Shown: positions 26,779-35,856 of the stretch, in pieces
Numbering within the stretch: position 1 is the first letter of the stretch
Layout of the letters: the number at the start of each line of letters is the position of its first letter
Assembly (NCBI GenBank): GCA_903959905.1
Contig: CAJBYO010000020.1
Span: forward strand, 1-64,000
DNA: 64,000 nt
Direction of reading: 5' to 3'
Origin: an uncultured Bacteroidales bacterium
Lineage (GTDB): Bacteria; Bacteroidota; Bacteroidia; Bacteroidales; FEN-979
Notes under the pieces: model-generated
Databases searched by the model: none
The model's input: only the letters and a program-made list of their open reading frames with translations
What the model was told of the DNA's origin: nothing
Program-made: the position numbers and the translations under genes

Positions 26779-26795
26779 TTTCCTTTTATACGATG

Positions 26796-27626
26796 CTATT
26801 TAATCACAACGTCAACAGTTTGTACGACAGGTGGTGCCTGAACGAGATCGCCGATTGCCATGTCACCGCGTTTTGTTTCAAAAAGCAACTCCATGCGATA
26901 CTGGCCGGGAGCAACCTTTGGGATTCCCATATCGAGACGTCTGAGGACGTTGAAATAGGCGGTGGTAGAACTTTGGGTGGTGGCTACAACTTTGCCTTTT
27001 GAATCCATCAGTTTGGCAATCATGCTGCCGATAAAGGGAGCAGTGCCCAAACGGTCGATTTGAGCCTTAATGACCAGAACAGTGTCTTTCTGAGCAACAT
27101 CAATCTTTTCAATCTTCAAGCCGGTTGTAACTTTCCCCCTGGCGTAAAAAGCAGGGATGACCTGTTCAAATGTAAAGGTTATTTTCGTGGTGATCCCTTC
27201 TGATACCGTTTTTGCAACGTCGGGGGTTTGAGCCTTTGCAAGGATTTTGGCCCTTGTAAAATAAAACCCGTCTTTCATACCGGCAGTAGGTTTAACCTGA
27301 ATACGAACGGTACGCTGCTGGTTTGCCGGAAGGATAAAACTGCGCGGGAAAGCACGAACTACCGGATCCATGGCATATTGTTCAAATGCAACAGTATCAG
27401 TATAATTCATGACCAGGTTCCCCTCTTCATCAGAGGCCGGGTAACCGAAAGCAAATGAAATCTCGACTTCCTGCGCCTGATTGGAGTTGTTGGTGACGTA
27501 AAGTGTCCCTACCCCGCTTTTACCATCAACAGATACATATGGTGGTGAAATGGCGATTTGTGCATGCAATGAAGCTATGCCCAGGAATAAAATCATCAGG
27601 ATGACTGCAGTTCTAACTCTTTTCAT
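26796..27626 (-). CDS. PapD-like periplasmic pilus chaperone
   Basis: A 276-residue protein with a signal peptide (about 1-22, ending S-L-H-A-Q) and two immunoglobulin-like domains. The first (about 25-135) opens I-A-I-S-P-P-Y-V-S-V-D-G-K-S-G-V-G-T-L-Y-V-T-N-N-S and includes F-P-R-S-F-I-L-P-A-N-Q-Q-R-T-V-R-I-Q-V, which is the F1-G1 subunit-binding edge of PapD chaperones. The second domain has a long G-T-A-P-F loop. It should bind pilus subunits in the periplasm and pass them to the usher encoded directly downstream. It is somewhat longer than classical chaperones (about 230). Confidence 0.85.
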   Translation of the reverse strand: MKRVRTAVILMILFLGIASLHAQIAISPPYVSVDGKSGVGTLYVTNNSNQAQEVEISFAFGYPASDEEGNLVMNYTDTVAFEQYAMDPVVRAFPRSFILPANQQRTVRIQVKPTAGMKDGFYFTRAKILAKAQTPDVAKTVSEGITTKITFTFEQVIPAFYARGKVTTGLKIEKIDVAQKDTVLVIKAQIDRLGTAPFIGSMIAKLMDSKGKVVATTQSSTTAYFNVLRRLDMGIPKVAPGQYRMELLFETKRGDMAIGDLVQAPPVVQTVDVVIK

Positions 27627-27813
27627 ATTTGCAGATTTAAGGCAATCAATATTTAGTTCGTTTGAATTATTATTTAACCGATTATCTCATGGGGGTTTCT
27701 TCAGAAGCCGCTCCAAAACTCAAATTCATCGGCAAATTACGAAATCTTTCAATTGAATTATGCTTAATTAAAAAAATCAGGGACTAAACCCGGAAATATC
27801 ATCGACTGAATTT

Positions 27814-27854
27814 AAAAAAAGATGCCGGAGCGCGTTTAGCACGTTCCGGCATCT
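27814..27854 (-). terminator. Rho-independent terminator of the DUF4402 gene
   Basis: On the minus strand a hairpin with the 10-bp arm AGATGCCGGA / TCCGGCATCT, plus inner partial pairs, is followed by seven T. It begins 9 bases after the DUF4402 stop codon and separates that gene from the chaperone-usher genes. Confidence 0.88.
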
Positions 27855-27862
27855 GCAAAATA

Positions 27863-28435
27863 CTAGTTATAGGTTGCGGTCAACTGGATGTTACCAGTGT
27901 AAGCACCTGAAGCCTGTGTAGTTGGGGGGACTACGGTACCGCCGATATGAACATTAAATGTGGCGGCTGCGAAAGCCCATGCTGTTGGGGCAGAATTTGC
28001 AGTTGAAATACCTGATGCCGGGGTAAAATCAGCAGCATTGCTGCCGGTTCCGGTAAGATTACCACATTTATTTCCACCGTAGTCAAGGAAATTGATGGGC
28101 AGGGTGTTTCCACCTGAAACTAAAGTTGTTGGCAGTACAAATGCAAGCGTAACTTGTGTGTTGGCTCCTTTGGTTACAGTAAATTTACCTTCGGTTTCGG
28201 TTGTTCCACCAGCCAATCCTGCTACAACAGCACCTGCATAGCTGATCGTCTTTGTAATACCAGGAGTTACATTTCCGAATTCAAGACTTCCGGTTCCAGT
28301 TACCAGTACCTGTGCGGCAACATTTGCCAGACCGGTGATGGTGGCGTTAGAACTCTGACCTTGTCCAAAAGAAACTACTGCGAAAGCAACAACAATCGTT
28401 AAAGTTGCAAATAATCTAATCATAATCTGTTTCAT
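27863..28435 (-). CDS. DUF4402-family secreted subunit (pilin-like)
   Basis: A 190-residue protein with a signal peptide (about 1-24, ending V-S-F-G-Q) and one DUF4402 domain: A-T-I-T-G-L-A-N-V-A-A-Q-V near the start, L-E-F-G-N-V-T-P-G, and the closing G-A-Y-T-G-N-I-Q-L-T-A-T-Y-N. It is Gly/Ala/Thr rich with almost no charge, like structural subunits. Such proteins have an incomplete immunoglobulin fold or act as surface sandwich modules, and chaperone-usher genes nearby make a pilin role plausible. A strong terminator follows, and a 209-base spacer precedes it, so it may be expressed on its own at a higher level. Confidence 0.83.
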   Translation of the reverse strand: MKQIMIRLFATLTIVVAFAVVSFGQGQSSNATITGLANVAAQVLVTGTGSLEFGNVTPGITKTISYAGAVVAGLAGGTTETEGKFTVTKGANTQVTLAFVLPTTLVSGGNTLPINFLDYGGNKCGNLTGTGSNAADFTPASGISTANSAPTAWAFAAATFNVHIGGTVVPPTTQASGAYTGNIQLTATYN

Positions 28436-28644
28436 AGTTTTTGATTTTTTAGAGTTAATAATAATGATTTGGTTTGTTTGAATTTGTTGGTTTACTTTTT
28501 ACTTTAATCTTAATCTGATTGGGGTTAATTCTGATTTTGAACCCTTGATACACTTACTGGAAACTTTTTTAAAGGGTTCCTGGTGGCAATGTCATGGGGA
28601 TTTGTTCTTTTTCATGATACGTGATTTTAACTGGTTAGGGCCTC

Positions 28645-29196
28645 TTAATATTCTACAATTAATTTTACATTTCCTTCGAAAGGCATCTCCGCATTGGAGG
28701 GGATTGTCCCGGTAGTTTTGAAATACAGGTAAGCCTGAAGGTCATCCGATTGTTGTTTGGTATAGGGGTTCAACTCATTCCCAAGCCTTATAACATTACT
28801 TGAGCTTTTCATCCAGTTGATGCCGGATAGTTTAGTATTTTCCGAGTTCTGCCAGCCAAATTCAAGATTCAGCGGCATCGATTGTTTATCCGTATTGACC
28901 AGGAAATCCGGTGCTTCATACCGTACCAGTAATTCAAGGTTTGCTTTCCCCTTGATCTTAATCGCATTCATGGCTTCAAATGGAATAGTTCCGCCGGTCT
29001 TTTCATGCTCAGTTCCGCTTTGGAAAGCCTTGGGGGCCATATTATTGTATGATTGCACTTCCTCCATCCCGACAGTTGAGTTCACCTTCACTTTTACTTT
29101 AAGAACCTGACTATTCACACAAGTTGCGATCAACAGCAAACTCATGGTCACAACCATAGTTCTTCCAAGTATCCGTTTCGGTAATATCAAAGTCAT
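28645..29196 (-). CDS. Secreted beta-rich subunit, DUF4402-like
   Basis: A 183-residue exported protein. The signal segment VVTMSLLLIATCVNSQ is followed by V-L-K-V-K-V-K-V-N-S, and the protein ends E-M-P-F-E-G-N-V-K-L-I-V-E-Y. That ending has the strand pattern shared by the two upstream small genes (G-M-I-N-V-T-V-E-Y and G-E-F-T-I-Q-V-E-Y-I), so the three look like paralogous sandwich subunits. I use ATG 29196, two bases after the upstream stop, although an in-frame ATG at 29220 overlaps it. I do not recognise a named family for the whole protein. A role as a minor pilin or adaptor is inferred. Confidence 0.75.
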   Translation of the reverse strand: MTLILPKRILGRTMVVTMSLLLIATCVNSQVLKVKVKVNSTVGMEEVQSYNNMAPKAFQSGTEHEKTGGTIPFEAMNAIKIKGKANLELLVRYEAPDFLVNTDKQSMPLNLEFGWQNSENTKLSGINWMKSSSNVIRLGNELNPYTKQQSDDLQAYLYFKTTGTIPSNAEMPFEGNVKLIVEY

Positions 29197-29197
29197 T

Positions 29198-29800
29198 TTA
29201 ATTGGTTTTTGTATATTCAACAGTTACATTGATCATTCCTTCGTATAACCCGGCATCAACGTTCCCTACCGGTCCAAGCGTGCCATAAATGAAAAGCCAT
29301 GCCTTTTTCCTGGGGGGTGTATATCCGGAAGACGGTGGTACCGGGGGTGGGCCCGGAGGTCCGCCGGTTCTCCTGAAAATCGGGAATGTGGCGGTATTGA
29401 AACCTGTCGGCACCTCAACAGCCTGCAACTTTGCATTTATCACATCCGACGGATCTAAATTTGAGTAGGCAAACCTCACTGCCAGCGGAATCCTGTTGGA
29501 TGCATCAAGATCAACAGTTGGTGGGCCATCAACATAAACAGTTACATCAAGATATTCACTCCCTTCAACGGTCAGTACTGCGGCCTGTGGGTCATTGAGG
29601 TTAATCGTCACCGACTGGCTGACCCCCGGGATAATCAACTGGGTTTTATCATTGAAATTCAGTTGTTCAGGTGTACCCTTTGATAGAAGGATGTCGCCGC
29701 TCGCCCATGTACCAAAGCTGATATGTTGCGCGCTTGCCCCACTGCAAACACACATGGATAACAGAACAAGATGAACTATTTTCTGAATCGTCCCTGTCAT
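29198..29800 (-). CDS. Secreted beta-rich subunit with proline-rich loop
   Basis: A 200-residue exported protein: signal peptide about 1-24 (ending S-G-A-S-A-Q), then H-I-S-F-G-T-W-A-S-G-D-I-L-L and strand-rich sequence. The sandwich is interrupted near residue 145 by a proline-rich loop (GGPPGPPPVPPSSGYTPP) and ends L-Y-E-G-M-I-N-V-T-V-E-Y-T. The ending matches its neighbours. It is packed tightly: 1 base to the upstream gene and 1 to the next, one operon. The loop could be an exposed or cross-linking segment. The family is not recognised beyond this similarity. Confidence 0.75.
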   Translation of the reverse strand: MTGTIQKIVHLVLLSMCVCSGASAQHISFGTWASGDILLSKGTPEQLNFNDKTQLIIPGVSQSVTINLNDPQAAVLTVEGSEYLDVTVYVDGPPTVDLDASNRIPLAVRFAYSNLDPSDVINAKLQAVEVPTGFNTATFPIFRRTGGPPGPPPVPPSSGYTPPRKKAWLFIYGTLGPVGNVDAGLYEGMINVTVEYTKTN

Positions 29801-29801
29801 A

Positions 29802-30377
29802 TCAGATATATTCTACTTGAATGGTGAATTCTCCTTCATAACTTCCTGGCCGGGCATGTGTAAAGTTGATCTTCCCGCCAAGCCATAAGTAGTATTCTCC
29901 CTTTTCATTAAATTGCACTACTCTTTCAACCTGGTCAAGTGGTTGCGAGGCTGACTGATTGTCTGACTGGTAACCGCTCACCGAATATTCGCATACAAGT
30001 TTACCCTCACCATCAGGATTTGCCAGCGACATCTCATTCATATAAGATAATTTCACACTTGATTTCGCTTTTCCCCTCACCAGTATTTTCCCTGCTTTCT
30101 CATCCGTAACCGGTGATATATTTAAAAATCCGTCCTTTGATGATGATTCGTCAATGACCATATCCTCCAGTGGTATCAACTGGATACCGGTGGGCTCAAC
30201 AACCAGTGCTGTTGCCTTGATGTTGCCGCTCGTTTGAGCCTCTGCCGCCAGAAATGAAAACCAAAGCATACAAATCAGCACCATGTTCCGCATTCCTGCA
30301 ATGAACCACCTGAAGGTGCAATGTGTTGCAGCTTCAGGGTCGGAAACGTGTGATTGTATGTTATTCAGTTTTATCAT
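29802..30377 (-). CDS. Secreted beta-rich subunit, DUF4402-like
   Basis: A 191-residue protein with a long N-terminus before the hydrophobic export segment (about 29-47, NMVLICMLWFSFLAAEAQ). The mature part begins S-G-N-I-K-A-T-A-L-V-V-E-P-T-G-I-Q-L-I-P, as in DUF4402-type modules, and ends G-S-Y-E-G-E-F-T-I-Q-V-E-Y-I. An internal ATG at residue 29 would give a more normal signal peptide, so the start is uncertain. It begins 20 bases after the 1155-residue protein gene and is followed after one base by the next subunit gene. Confidence 0.72.
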   Translation of the reverse strand: MIKLNNIQSHVSDPEAATHCTFRWFIAGMRNMVLICMLWFSFLAAEAQTSGNIKATALVVEPTGIQLIPLEDMVIDESSSKDGFLNISPVTDEKAGKILVRGKAKSSVKLSYMNEMSLANPDGEGKLVCEYSVSGYQSDNQSASQPLDQVERVVQFNEKGEYYLWLGGKINFTHARPGSYEGEFTIQVEYI

Positions 30378-30397
30378 AGAATTGGGCTGAATTATCT

Positions 30398-33300
30398 TTA
30401 TTGAGCGGTTATAACCAGTTTTTTTGTTTGAACCGAACCTGATGTATTCATCTGTAGCAGGTAAATCCCTGGCTTCACATTGCTCCTGTTCCAGGAGAAT
30501 TTATGAAACCCAGCCTGGAAATAATCATCCGTTACACAATCAACCCGGTGTCCCTGTATATCATAGATATTTAAACTAACCGCAGAAGGCAGTTGCAGGC
30601 TGAACCTGATTGTTGTTGTTTGACTGAACGGATTGGGATAATTTTGTAAAAGGCTTGGTTCCGGTGCGATATAAGCAGGCTCATCATTCTTTGTACCTTT
30701 CTGAATAACGATGGAGAATGGGGGTAATTCCGTTGAACTTTTCAGCAGGCTTTTTACTGAAACGGGGTTGACAATCAAACCAGGCAGTAATAAGGTATCA
30801 TGCTTCATGGCGCTGCCTGAACCACTGCTTTTCGTATTTCCCCTGCTAAACGTATATGATTGTTCTTTTCTCATTGAGATGGCCTTTTGGGAGGCATGAT
30901 CATTCAGGCTGATGGCCCAGTCGGAAGGCCAGTCAGATGGCAGTTCCCAGTTCACGGTGTATTCTCCCCCGAATTCACGACCATTGTGCTGCGCACCGGT
31001 ATAAAGAGGCAGGATGATGCAATCGGGGCCATCCGCAGGTTGGTTGTTAATCACCAAAGGCATATTGTGTTCCGGAGAAGACAATGTAAAGAACTCAACC
31101 CATGAACTGGAAAGTGGCTCAAGCCGGTATGCATCTTTGGAATCAGGCCCTGCCTTACCGTCATCGCCGAATGTAATGAGAATATCACTGTTCAAACCGG
31201 CAGCATTTAAACTGAGGTTGATGGCTGAAGGGGCATTGGTGATCGTACCCGACTTGGTTGACGATCCTCCGTAGAAGGTTCCGCCTGATGCAAAAACATC
31301 CTGTGTAAAACCAAGTGCAGGCGATGAATTATTTGATTTAATCCAAAATGCCTGAAACGGACTTATCAATCCATTCCCCAGCGTCCCGTTTGTTCCGTTC
31401 CATACTCTGAACTGGTTTGACGACGGATCCCAGATATAAATGGTGTTGTCAATATTGGTTTTAGTCCATCCCTGGGGGGCATCCCAGTCAAGTGAGTACA
31501 GCGTAGGATTTCCCAGAAGATTCCATCCCTGGTCATTGGTATTCGTATCGTATTTTACCGTATCGTTGGGCGATTGGCTTACCTGTCCCCCCACCCGCGG
31601 AGTGTAGGTTACAGGCTGATTCAGGCCTGAAAATGAAAAACTGCCCGGGAAATAAGCATCACCGTAAGTAGTCATTTGCCTTGGCAGCTTATCGCTGTAG
31701 ATTCCCGATACCGAATCAAATACATAGAGATAATATCCCCTGCCGGCAACAAGATTGCCATTGAAGCTGCTGGTCCGCCAACTCATATTGGTAGTAAGCG
31801 TATCTGTTTCATCAAACCACAGAAAATTGGGCTGTTTCCCAGGATAATTTGATCCTGGTACTCCCTGCGAAATAAATCCGGTCAACAGGTCAGAGCATGT
31901 AGTGCGCGTAGGTGATGTGATCATCCTCCATCCCCTGGTTCCTGTCATCGTTACATAGACTGATTTTGCAAGTGTCCAGGGATGTTCGCCGTATGCGCTT
32001 CCCAGAAGACCAATATCATTCAATGATGTCGAAATCCAGTTATTTGTTGAATTGAACCCTGTCCTTGCATGCTTTTCAAGGGTTGGCGGATTGGTTGTTG
32101 CAGTATAATCCCATACGAACAGGTCGGCTTCCGGATTGCCGGAAAGTTCGCTGTCGAGGTAATGCAAATTAAATGAAACACCAGTGGAAATGCCTCCTGT
32201 ATGAATAACATCGTAGGAACGGTAAATGGCATCAGATTTCCATGAAGGTGCTGTACCAAGAGTGATTTTAACACCAATTTCCGAAGGCAGTGTGCCGCCC
32301 GGGGTGAATCTCATGGTGGTGAACTGATTACCGAAAGAAAAGTCGGTACTGTTTACAAATGAATTGCGTTTCACAATACCGGTAACATCACCTGCCCCAA
32401 CTGTACTGGATGCGGGGCCCATGGTAAGTGTGTTTAGCAATGCACCGTTTGACATGTCAAGACTGCCTTTTACCGCCGAGGGGTTTGAGCTTTGCAGGTT
32501 CAGGACGCCATGAACGGTGAGGTCATTGTTCGCGGTGATTCCACCAGGGCCGTTCACGGTGAGATTATTGATACTACCAGTGAAAATACCTGCAGGCAGC
32601 GTGATAGCAGCAGGATTTGTGAATGCCAGTGTGGCCGAAGGATTTGTGACGTCAAGGGTTCCGGTTGCCCTGGTTGGCGACACTCCGGCAATGGTAAGTG
32701 TGTTGGCGCCAAGCGTAAATTTTCCGCTTGTGAGTTGAAGCTGGCCCGCAACAGCCAGTGAGTTTGTTAATGCAACATCCGAAGAACTGTTTATCAACAG
32801 ATTATTTACTGTATTTAACAAGGGGGATGTAACAAAACCCCCGGTTGAAGCCCCGCGGAATTCATAATTCGCACCGCTGCTTAAGGAGGTTGTCATGTTT
32901 AACGATGAAATGGAACCCGATAATCCGCTACTGTTTGAGGTGATCAGGTTTGCACCTGAATTAACCTTGAACACAGCAGTTCCGGCAACTCCGCCAGCCT
33001 GGTTGACAACGTAAGTACCCAGATCAAAGGTTCCGCTTGTGTTTATTTCACCCTGGAAGCCAGCCTGTGTAACACCATTGGCACTGTTTAGTGATATGTT
33101 GGAAAGAAGTCTGACATATTTGCCTGACGGAATAGAATATACAACCCAAATCGCACCTGTAGGATTCAAAAGGCTTAACGTCTGAGTTCCGGATCCATTG
33201 AAAATGATAACCCCATTCAAGGCCCCGGCACCGCTGGTGGTCATGCTTTCAGTGCCCGAAGTCTGGGTCAGATTGCCACCAAGGATCATCTGGCTCGTTC

Positions 33301-33865
33301 CGGATGTAGAGGTGTTAAAATCAAAGATACCCCCGGTCTGGGTGTAATTGCCGCCAATGGATATATTGTTGCCGGTTGTACTGCTAAAAGCGAGTGACCC
33401 TGAGTTCAGGTTAAAATTTCCGTTTATCGTAAGTGCACCCAGCGCATTTTTAACGCCCGTGCCACTGATGGTCAGATTATTGAAATTTGTCGGTCCGACT
33501 GTCGTAGCAGAATTTCCGTTTAACACCACTGTACCCGTGTTTGCATTAAAAGAACCCGTGTTTGACCAGTTGCCGCCTGCCGTTATTGTTCCGGCTCCGG
33601 CAGTAAGTGTTCCTGCATTCGACACATACCCGGTGAGGGAGATATCTCCTGCATTATTTATTGTCCCCGATGTGTTCTCCAGGGATCCCCCGCTAAGTAC
33701 AACACCGGAGGGGTTTGATAAATATGAACCACTGTTGGATATAACCTGAGCATGCAATTCCTTTTCCGTGAAACACAACGTACCGATACAAATACCGGCC
33801 AGGCCAAAAAGCAGTGAAGTTGCTTTCTTACCTTGGATTCGTATTATGTTTAGGATATTGATCAT
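30398..33865 (-). CDS. Large surface protein with T9SS sorting domain
   Basis: A 1155-residue exported protein. An N-terminal signal segment (about 14-40) is followed by about 450 residues of Gly/Ser/Thr/Asn-rich repeats such as G-T-I-T-A-G-G-N-W-S-N-T-G and N-N-L-T-I-S-G-T-G that should form a beta-helix or stacked sheets. A middle region (about 600-950) is less repetitive, with an F-W-I-K-S-N-N-S motif seen in Bacteroidota surface proteins. The C-terminus is a type A T9SS domain (Q-N-Y-P-N-P-F-S, then N-I-Y-D-I-Q-G, then P-G-I-Y-L-L-Q-M). It lies in the middle of the chaperone-usher locus, so both export routes meet here. It is probably an adhesin. Confidence 0.85.
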   Translation of the reverse strand: MINILNIIRIQGKKATSLLFGLAGICIGTLCFTEKELHAQVISNSGSYLSNPSGVVLSGGSLENTSGTINNAGDISLTGYVSNAGTLTAGAGTITAGGNWSNTGSFNANTGTVVLNGNSATTVGPTNFNNLTISGTGVKNALGALTINGNFNLNSGSLAFSSTTGNNISIGGNYTQTGGIFDFNTSTSGTSQMILGGNLTQTSGTESMTTSGAGALNGVIIFNGSGTQTLSLLNPTGAIWVVYSIPSGKYVRLLSNISLNSANGVTQAGFQGEINTSGTFDLGTYVVNQAGGVAGTAVFKVNSGANLITSNSSGLSGSISSLNMTTSLSSGANYEFRGASTGGFVTSPLLNTVNNLLINSSSDVALTNSLAVAGQLQLTSGKFTLGANTLTIAGVSPTRATGTLDVTNPSATLAFTNPAAITLPAGIFTGSINNLTVNGPGGITANNDLTVHGVLNLQSSNPSAVKGSLDMSNGALLNTLTMGPASSTVGAGDVTGIVKRNSFVNSTDFSFGNQFTTMRFTPGGTLPSEIGVKITLGTAPSWKSDAIYRSYDVIHTGGISTGVSFNLHYLDSELSGNPEADLFVWDYTATTNPPTLEKHARTGFNSTNNWISTSLNDIGLLGSAYGEHPWTLAKSVYVTMTGTRGWRMITSPTRTTCSDLLTGFISQGVPGSNYPGKQPNFLWFDETDTLTTNMSWRTSSFNGNLVAGRGYYLYVFDSVSGIYSDKLPRQMTTYGDAYFPGSFSFSGLNQPVTYTPRVGGQVSQSPNDTVKYDTNTNDQGWNLLGNPTLYSLDWDAPQGWTKTNIDNTIYIWDPSSNQFRVWNGTNGTLGNGLISPFQAFWIKSNNSSPALGFTQDVFASGGTFYGGSSTKSGTITNAPSAINLSLNAAGLNSDILITFGDDGKAGPDSKDAYRLEPLSSSWVEFFTLSSPEHNMPLVINNQPADGPDCIILPLYTGAQHNGREFGGEYTVNWELPSDWPSDWAISLNDHASQKAISMRKEQSYTFSRGNTKSSGSGSAMKHDTLLLPGLIVNPVSVKSLLKSSTELPPFSIVIQKGTKNDEPAYIAPEPSLLQNYPNPFSQTTTIRFSLQLPSAVSLNIYDIQGHRVDCVTDDYFQAGFHKFSWNRSNVKPGIYLLQMNTSGSVQTKKLVITAQ

Positions 33866-33906
33866 GCTTTTAGATGTCGGAATTGATTCCGGTTTTCCAA
33901 CCGTTG

Positions 33907-35856
33907 TTATTGAATTTTTATTACTTTTAAATATGAATTAACAAATACAGTCGACGTTCCACTCGAAGTTTTAAGATGTTGTATTGTTATATTGCCTGCA
34001 GTATTAGTAACTATGACCCCTTTAATGCTGATTCCACCATTGCTCCCATTGCTTGTGAGAAATCCTGCTGCAGGAGTATTCAATGCACTTATTCTCAATA
34101 TCTTACTTTGGGTTGTACTCGTTGAACCTGCAATAATCGCTTCTATGGCAGTGACTGTACCGGAGTAGTTAACACCATAACCGGTGCCGGTGGTAACGGC
34201 ATTTGTGCCAACCGATAAAACAGCCTCAAATTCATATGTGGTACCTGCAGCTGCCGCAAATGTTAACCCGGTAATGTTGGTCAGTGATTGCCCTGTCGTT
34301 GTTGCATTTGCTCCAGTGACACGCGAATAAGAAGGGGTTTCAGATTGAACAAACGCCGTTGTGGCAAGTGCGGTGGAGTTATCGCCAAAAGCCTGGGTTG
34401 TTGCAATTGTACCGGTTGGCAGGGTTGGAGTGCCCGTGAACGTGGGTGAGGCGGAAAGAACAAGATTGGAATTGGAAGTCCCTGTGGTTCCGGCTACGCC
34501 ATCAAGATAATTGAGTTCAGTGCCTGTTGTTGTCACCGACGTACCACCCAGGTTGAAGGGTGTTGGCAAACTTACGGTTCCGGTAAATGAAGGGGAGGCA
34601 ATAGGCGCATAAGCCGTGCTGGTGAACGCATTTGAACCCAGGGTTCCTCCTGTTCCGATATTTAATGTTGAGGCATCTGTACCAGCCAGGGATAATGAAT
34701 TGGATACTGTAAGTGTTTTACCTGTGGCAATATTCAGGGTATTGGAACCATTTGATGTAATGGTGAGTCCATTTACAGAAACAGGAGTAATGGAGCCTAA
34801 CCCGATTGTTAAAGCGGGTGTTGGTGAAGTCATTGACCATGTTGCGGTTACACCGTTGTTTGCTGAAGCAGTTGACACGGAAGTGACGGTTCCTGCAGCC
34901 GGGGTAACCCACGACGGTGCGAGCGTCGTTCCATTGCTTTGCAAAACCTGTCCCGCTGATCCGTTAGGCAGACGAGAAGGGATGCCTGATACACCACCAT
35001 ATAAAAGGTCTCCTCCGGTGGTTAATGGATTCGCCATTAAAGTTCCCGAAGTGGGAAGGGTGATATTCGTTGTACCACCCAAAGTCAGGGTCGTGGCAAA
35101 ATTCCCGGAAATTGAAAGTGTGGAAAGAGCATTGTTGGCAACGCCGGTACCGCCGTTAGCCGTTGGAAGAATTCCTGATACTTGAGTGGTGAGGTCGATG
35201 GCACCAGCGGCAACATCGCCTGTAACAATCTGGCTCCACGACGGGTTTCCGGCTGCGTTCCCGTGTAATACAGTAGTGGTGGTCCCCTGGTTTTGAAACA
35301 GGCCTGATGCCAGTAAGGGTGTAAAGTATGCAGGGCTCGCACTTGCATTCGAATTGTTTCCAAAAATCCTGTAGGCCCCGGCGTTTGTGATGGAGAACGA
35401 TAACGCGGGTGTGGTGGTGGTCGTAGCTTCTGTGGTTGTGAACAATGGAGATAAATCCCCGGCTGAGAAGTTTGTTACTGTACCAACATTTGCACCGGCT
35501 GCAATGGCATTCCAGCCTCCATTGTCATAATACCAGAATGACTTCGTGTCCGTATCATAAACAAGCATTCCGGCTGCTGGTGGGGTTGCCCCCAGAACCC
35601 CGCGTTGAACTGTTGTCATTCGCGGTGCCAAAAAACCTTTCAGTGTTGACCTGAGTTCCAGGATTGCATGTACATCCGCGGTGATCGCAGATTCACTGAT
35701 ACCAATCCCCTGCCCGAGCGATACTTTACCAACCAACAGCATGCAAATGATCAAAATGGAAAAAGTCTCAACGCCCGGCTTGAAATATGAAAAAGCCCCA
35801 AAGAAACTACTTTTCTTGAATTTGCTTCTTACCGTTAATTCCACTGTTATTTTCAT
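33907..35856 (-). CDS. Secreted tail-fibre-like protein
   Basis: A 649-residue protein with a basic N-terminus and export segment (about 31-48). A first block AILELRSTLKGFLAPRMT is common at the N-terminus of Bacteroidota fibre-like proteins. The body is Gly/Thr/Ser/Asn-rich with phage-tail-fibre words: I-L-P-T-A-N-G-G-T-G-V-A-N-N, L-T-T-G-G-D-L-L-Y-G-G-V, G-T-E-L-N-Y-L-D-G-V, S-P-S-F-T-G-T-V-S-L-P and A-L-A-T-T-A-F-V-Q-S. No T9SS sorting domain is seen. It is the first gene of the minus-strand surface locus and could be a fibrous tip or stalk. No other phage genes are nearby. Confidence 0.72.
   Translation of the reverse strand: MKITVELTVRSKFKKSSFFGAFSYFKPGVETFSILIICMLLVGKVSLGQGIGISESAITADVHAILELRSTLKGFLAPRMTTVQRGVLGATPPAAGMLVYDTDTKSFWYYDNGGWNAIAAGANVGTVTNFSAGDLSPLFTTTEATTTTTPALSFSITNAGAYRIFGNNSNASASPAYFTPLLASGLFQNQGTTTTVLHGNAAGNPSWSQIVTGDVAAGAIDLTTQVSGILPTANGGTGVANNALSTLSISGNFATTLTLGGTTNITLPTSGTLMANPLTTGGDLLYGGVSGIPSRLPNGSAGQVLQSNGTTLAPSWVTPAAGTVTSVSTASANNGVTATWSMTSPTPALTIGLGSITPVSVNGLTITSNGSNTLNIATGKTLTVSNSLSLAGTDASTLNIGTGGTLGSNAFTSTAYAPIASPSFTGTVSLPTPFNLGGTSVTTTGTELNYLDGVAGTTGTSNSNLVLSASPTFTGTPTLPTGTIATTQAFGDNSTALATTAFVQSETPSYSRVTGANATTTGQSLTNITGLTFAAAAGTTYEFEAVLSVGTNAVTTGTGYGVNYSGTVTAIEAIIAGSTSTTQSKILRISALNTPAAGFLTSNGSNGGISIKGVIVTNTAGNITIQHLKTSSGTSTVFVNSYLKVIKIQ

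Noticed and set aside
33348..33749. Plus-strand frames opposite the 1155-residue surface protein
   Set aside because: They come from the low-complexity Gly/Thr/Ser/Asn coding of the minus strand; no start signal or family match.
34616..35185. A 189-residue plus-strand frame opposite the fibre-like gene
   Set aside because: Repeat-rich reverse shadow rich in Val/Pro; the minus-strand gene is well supported.
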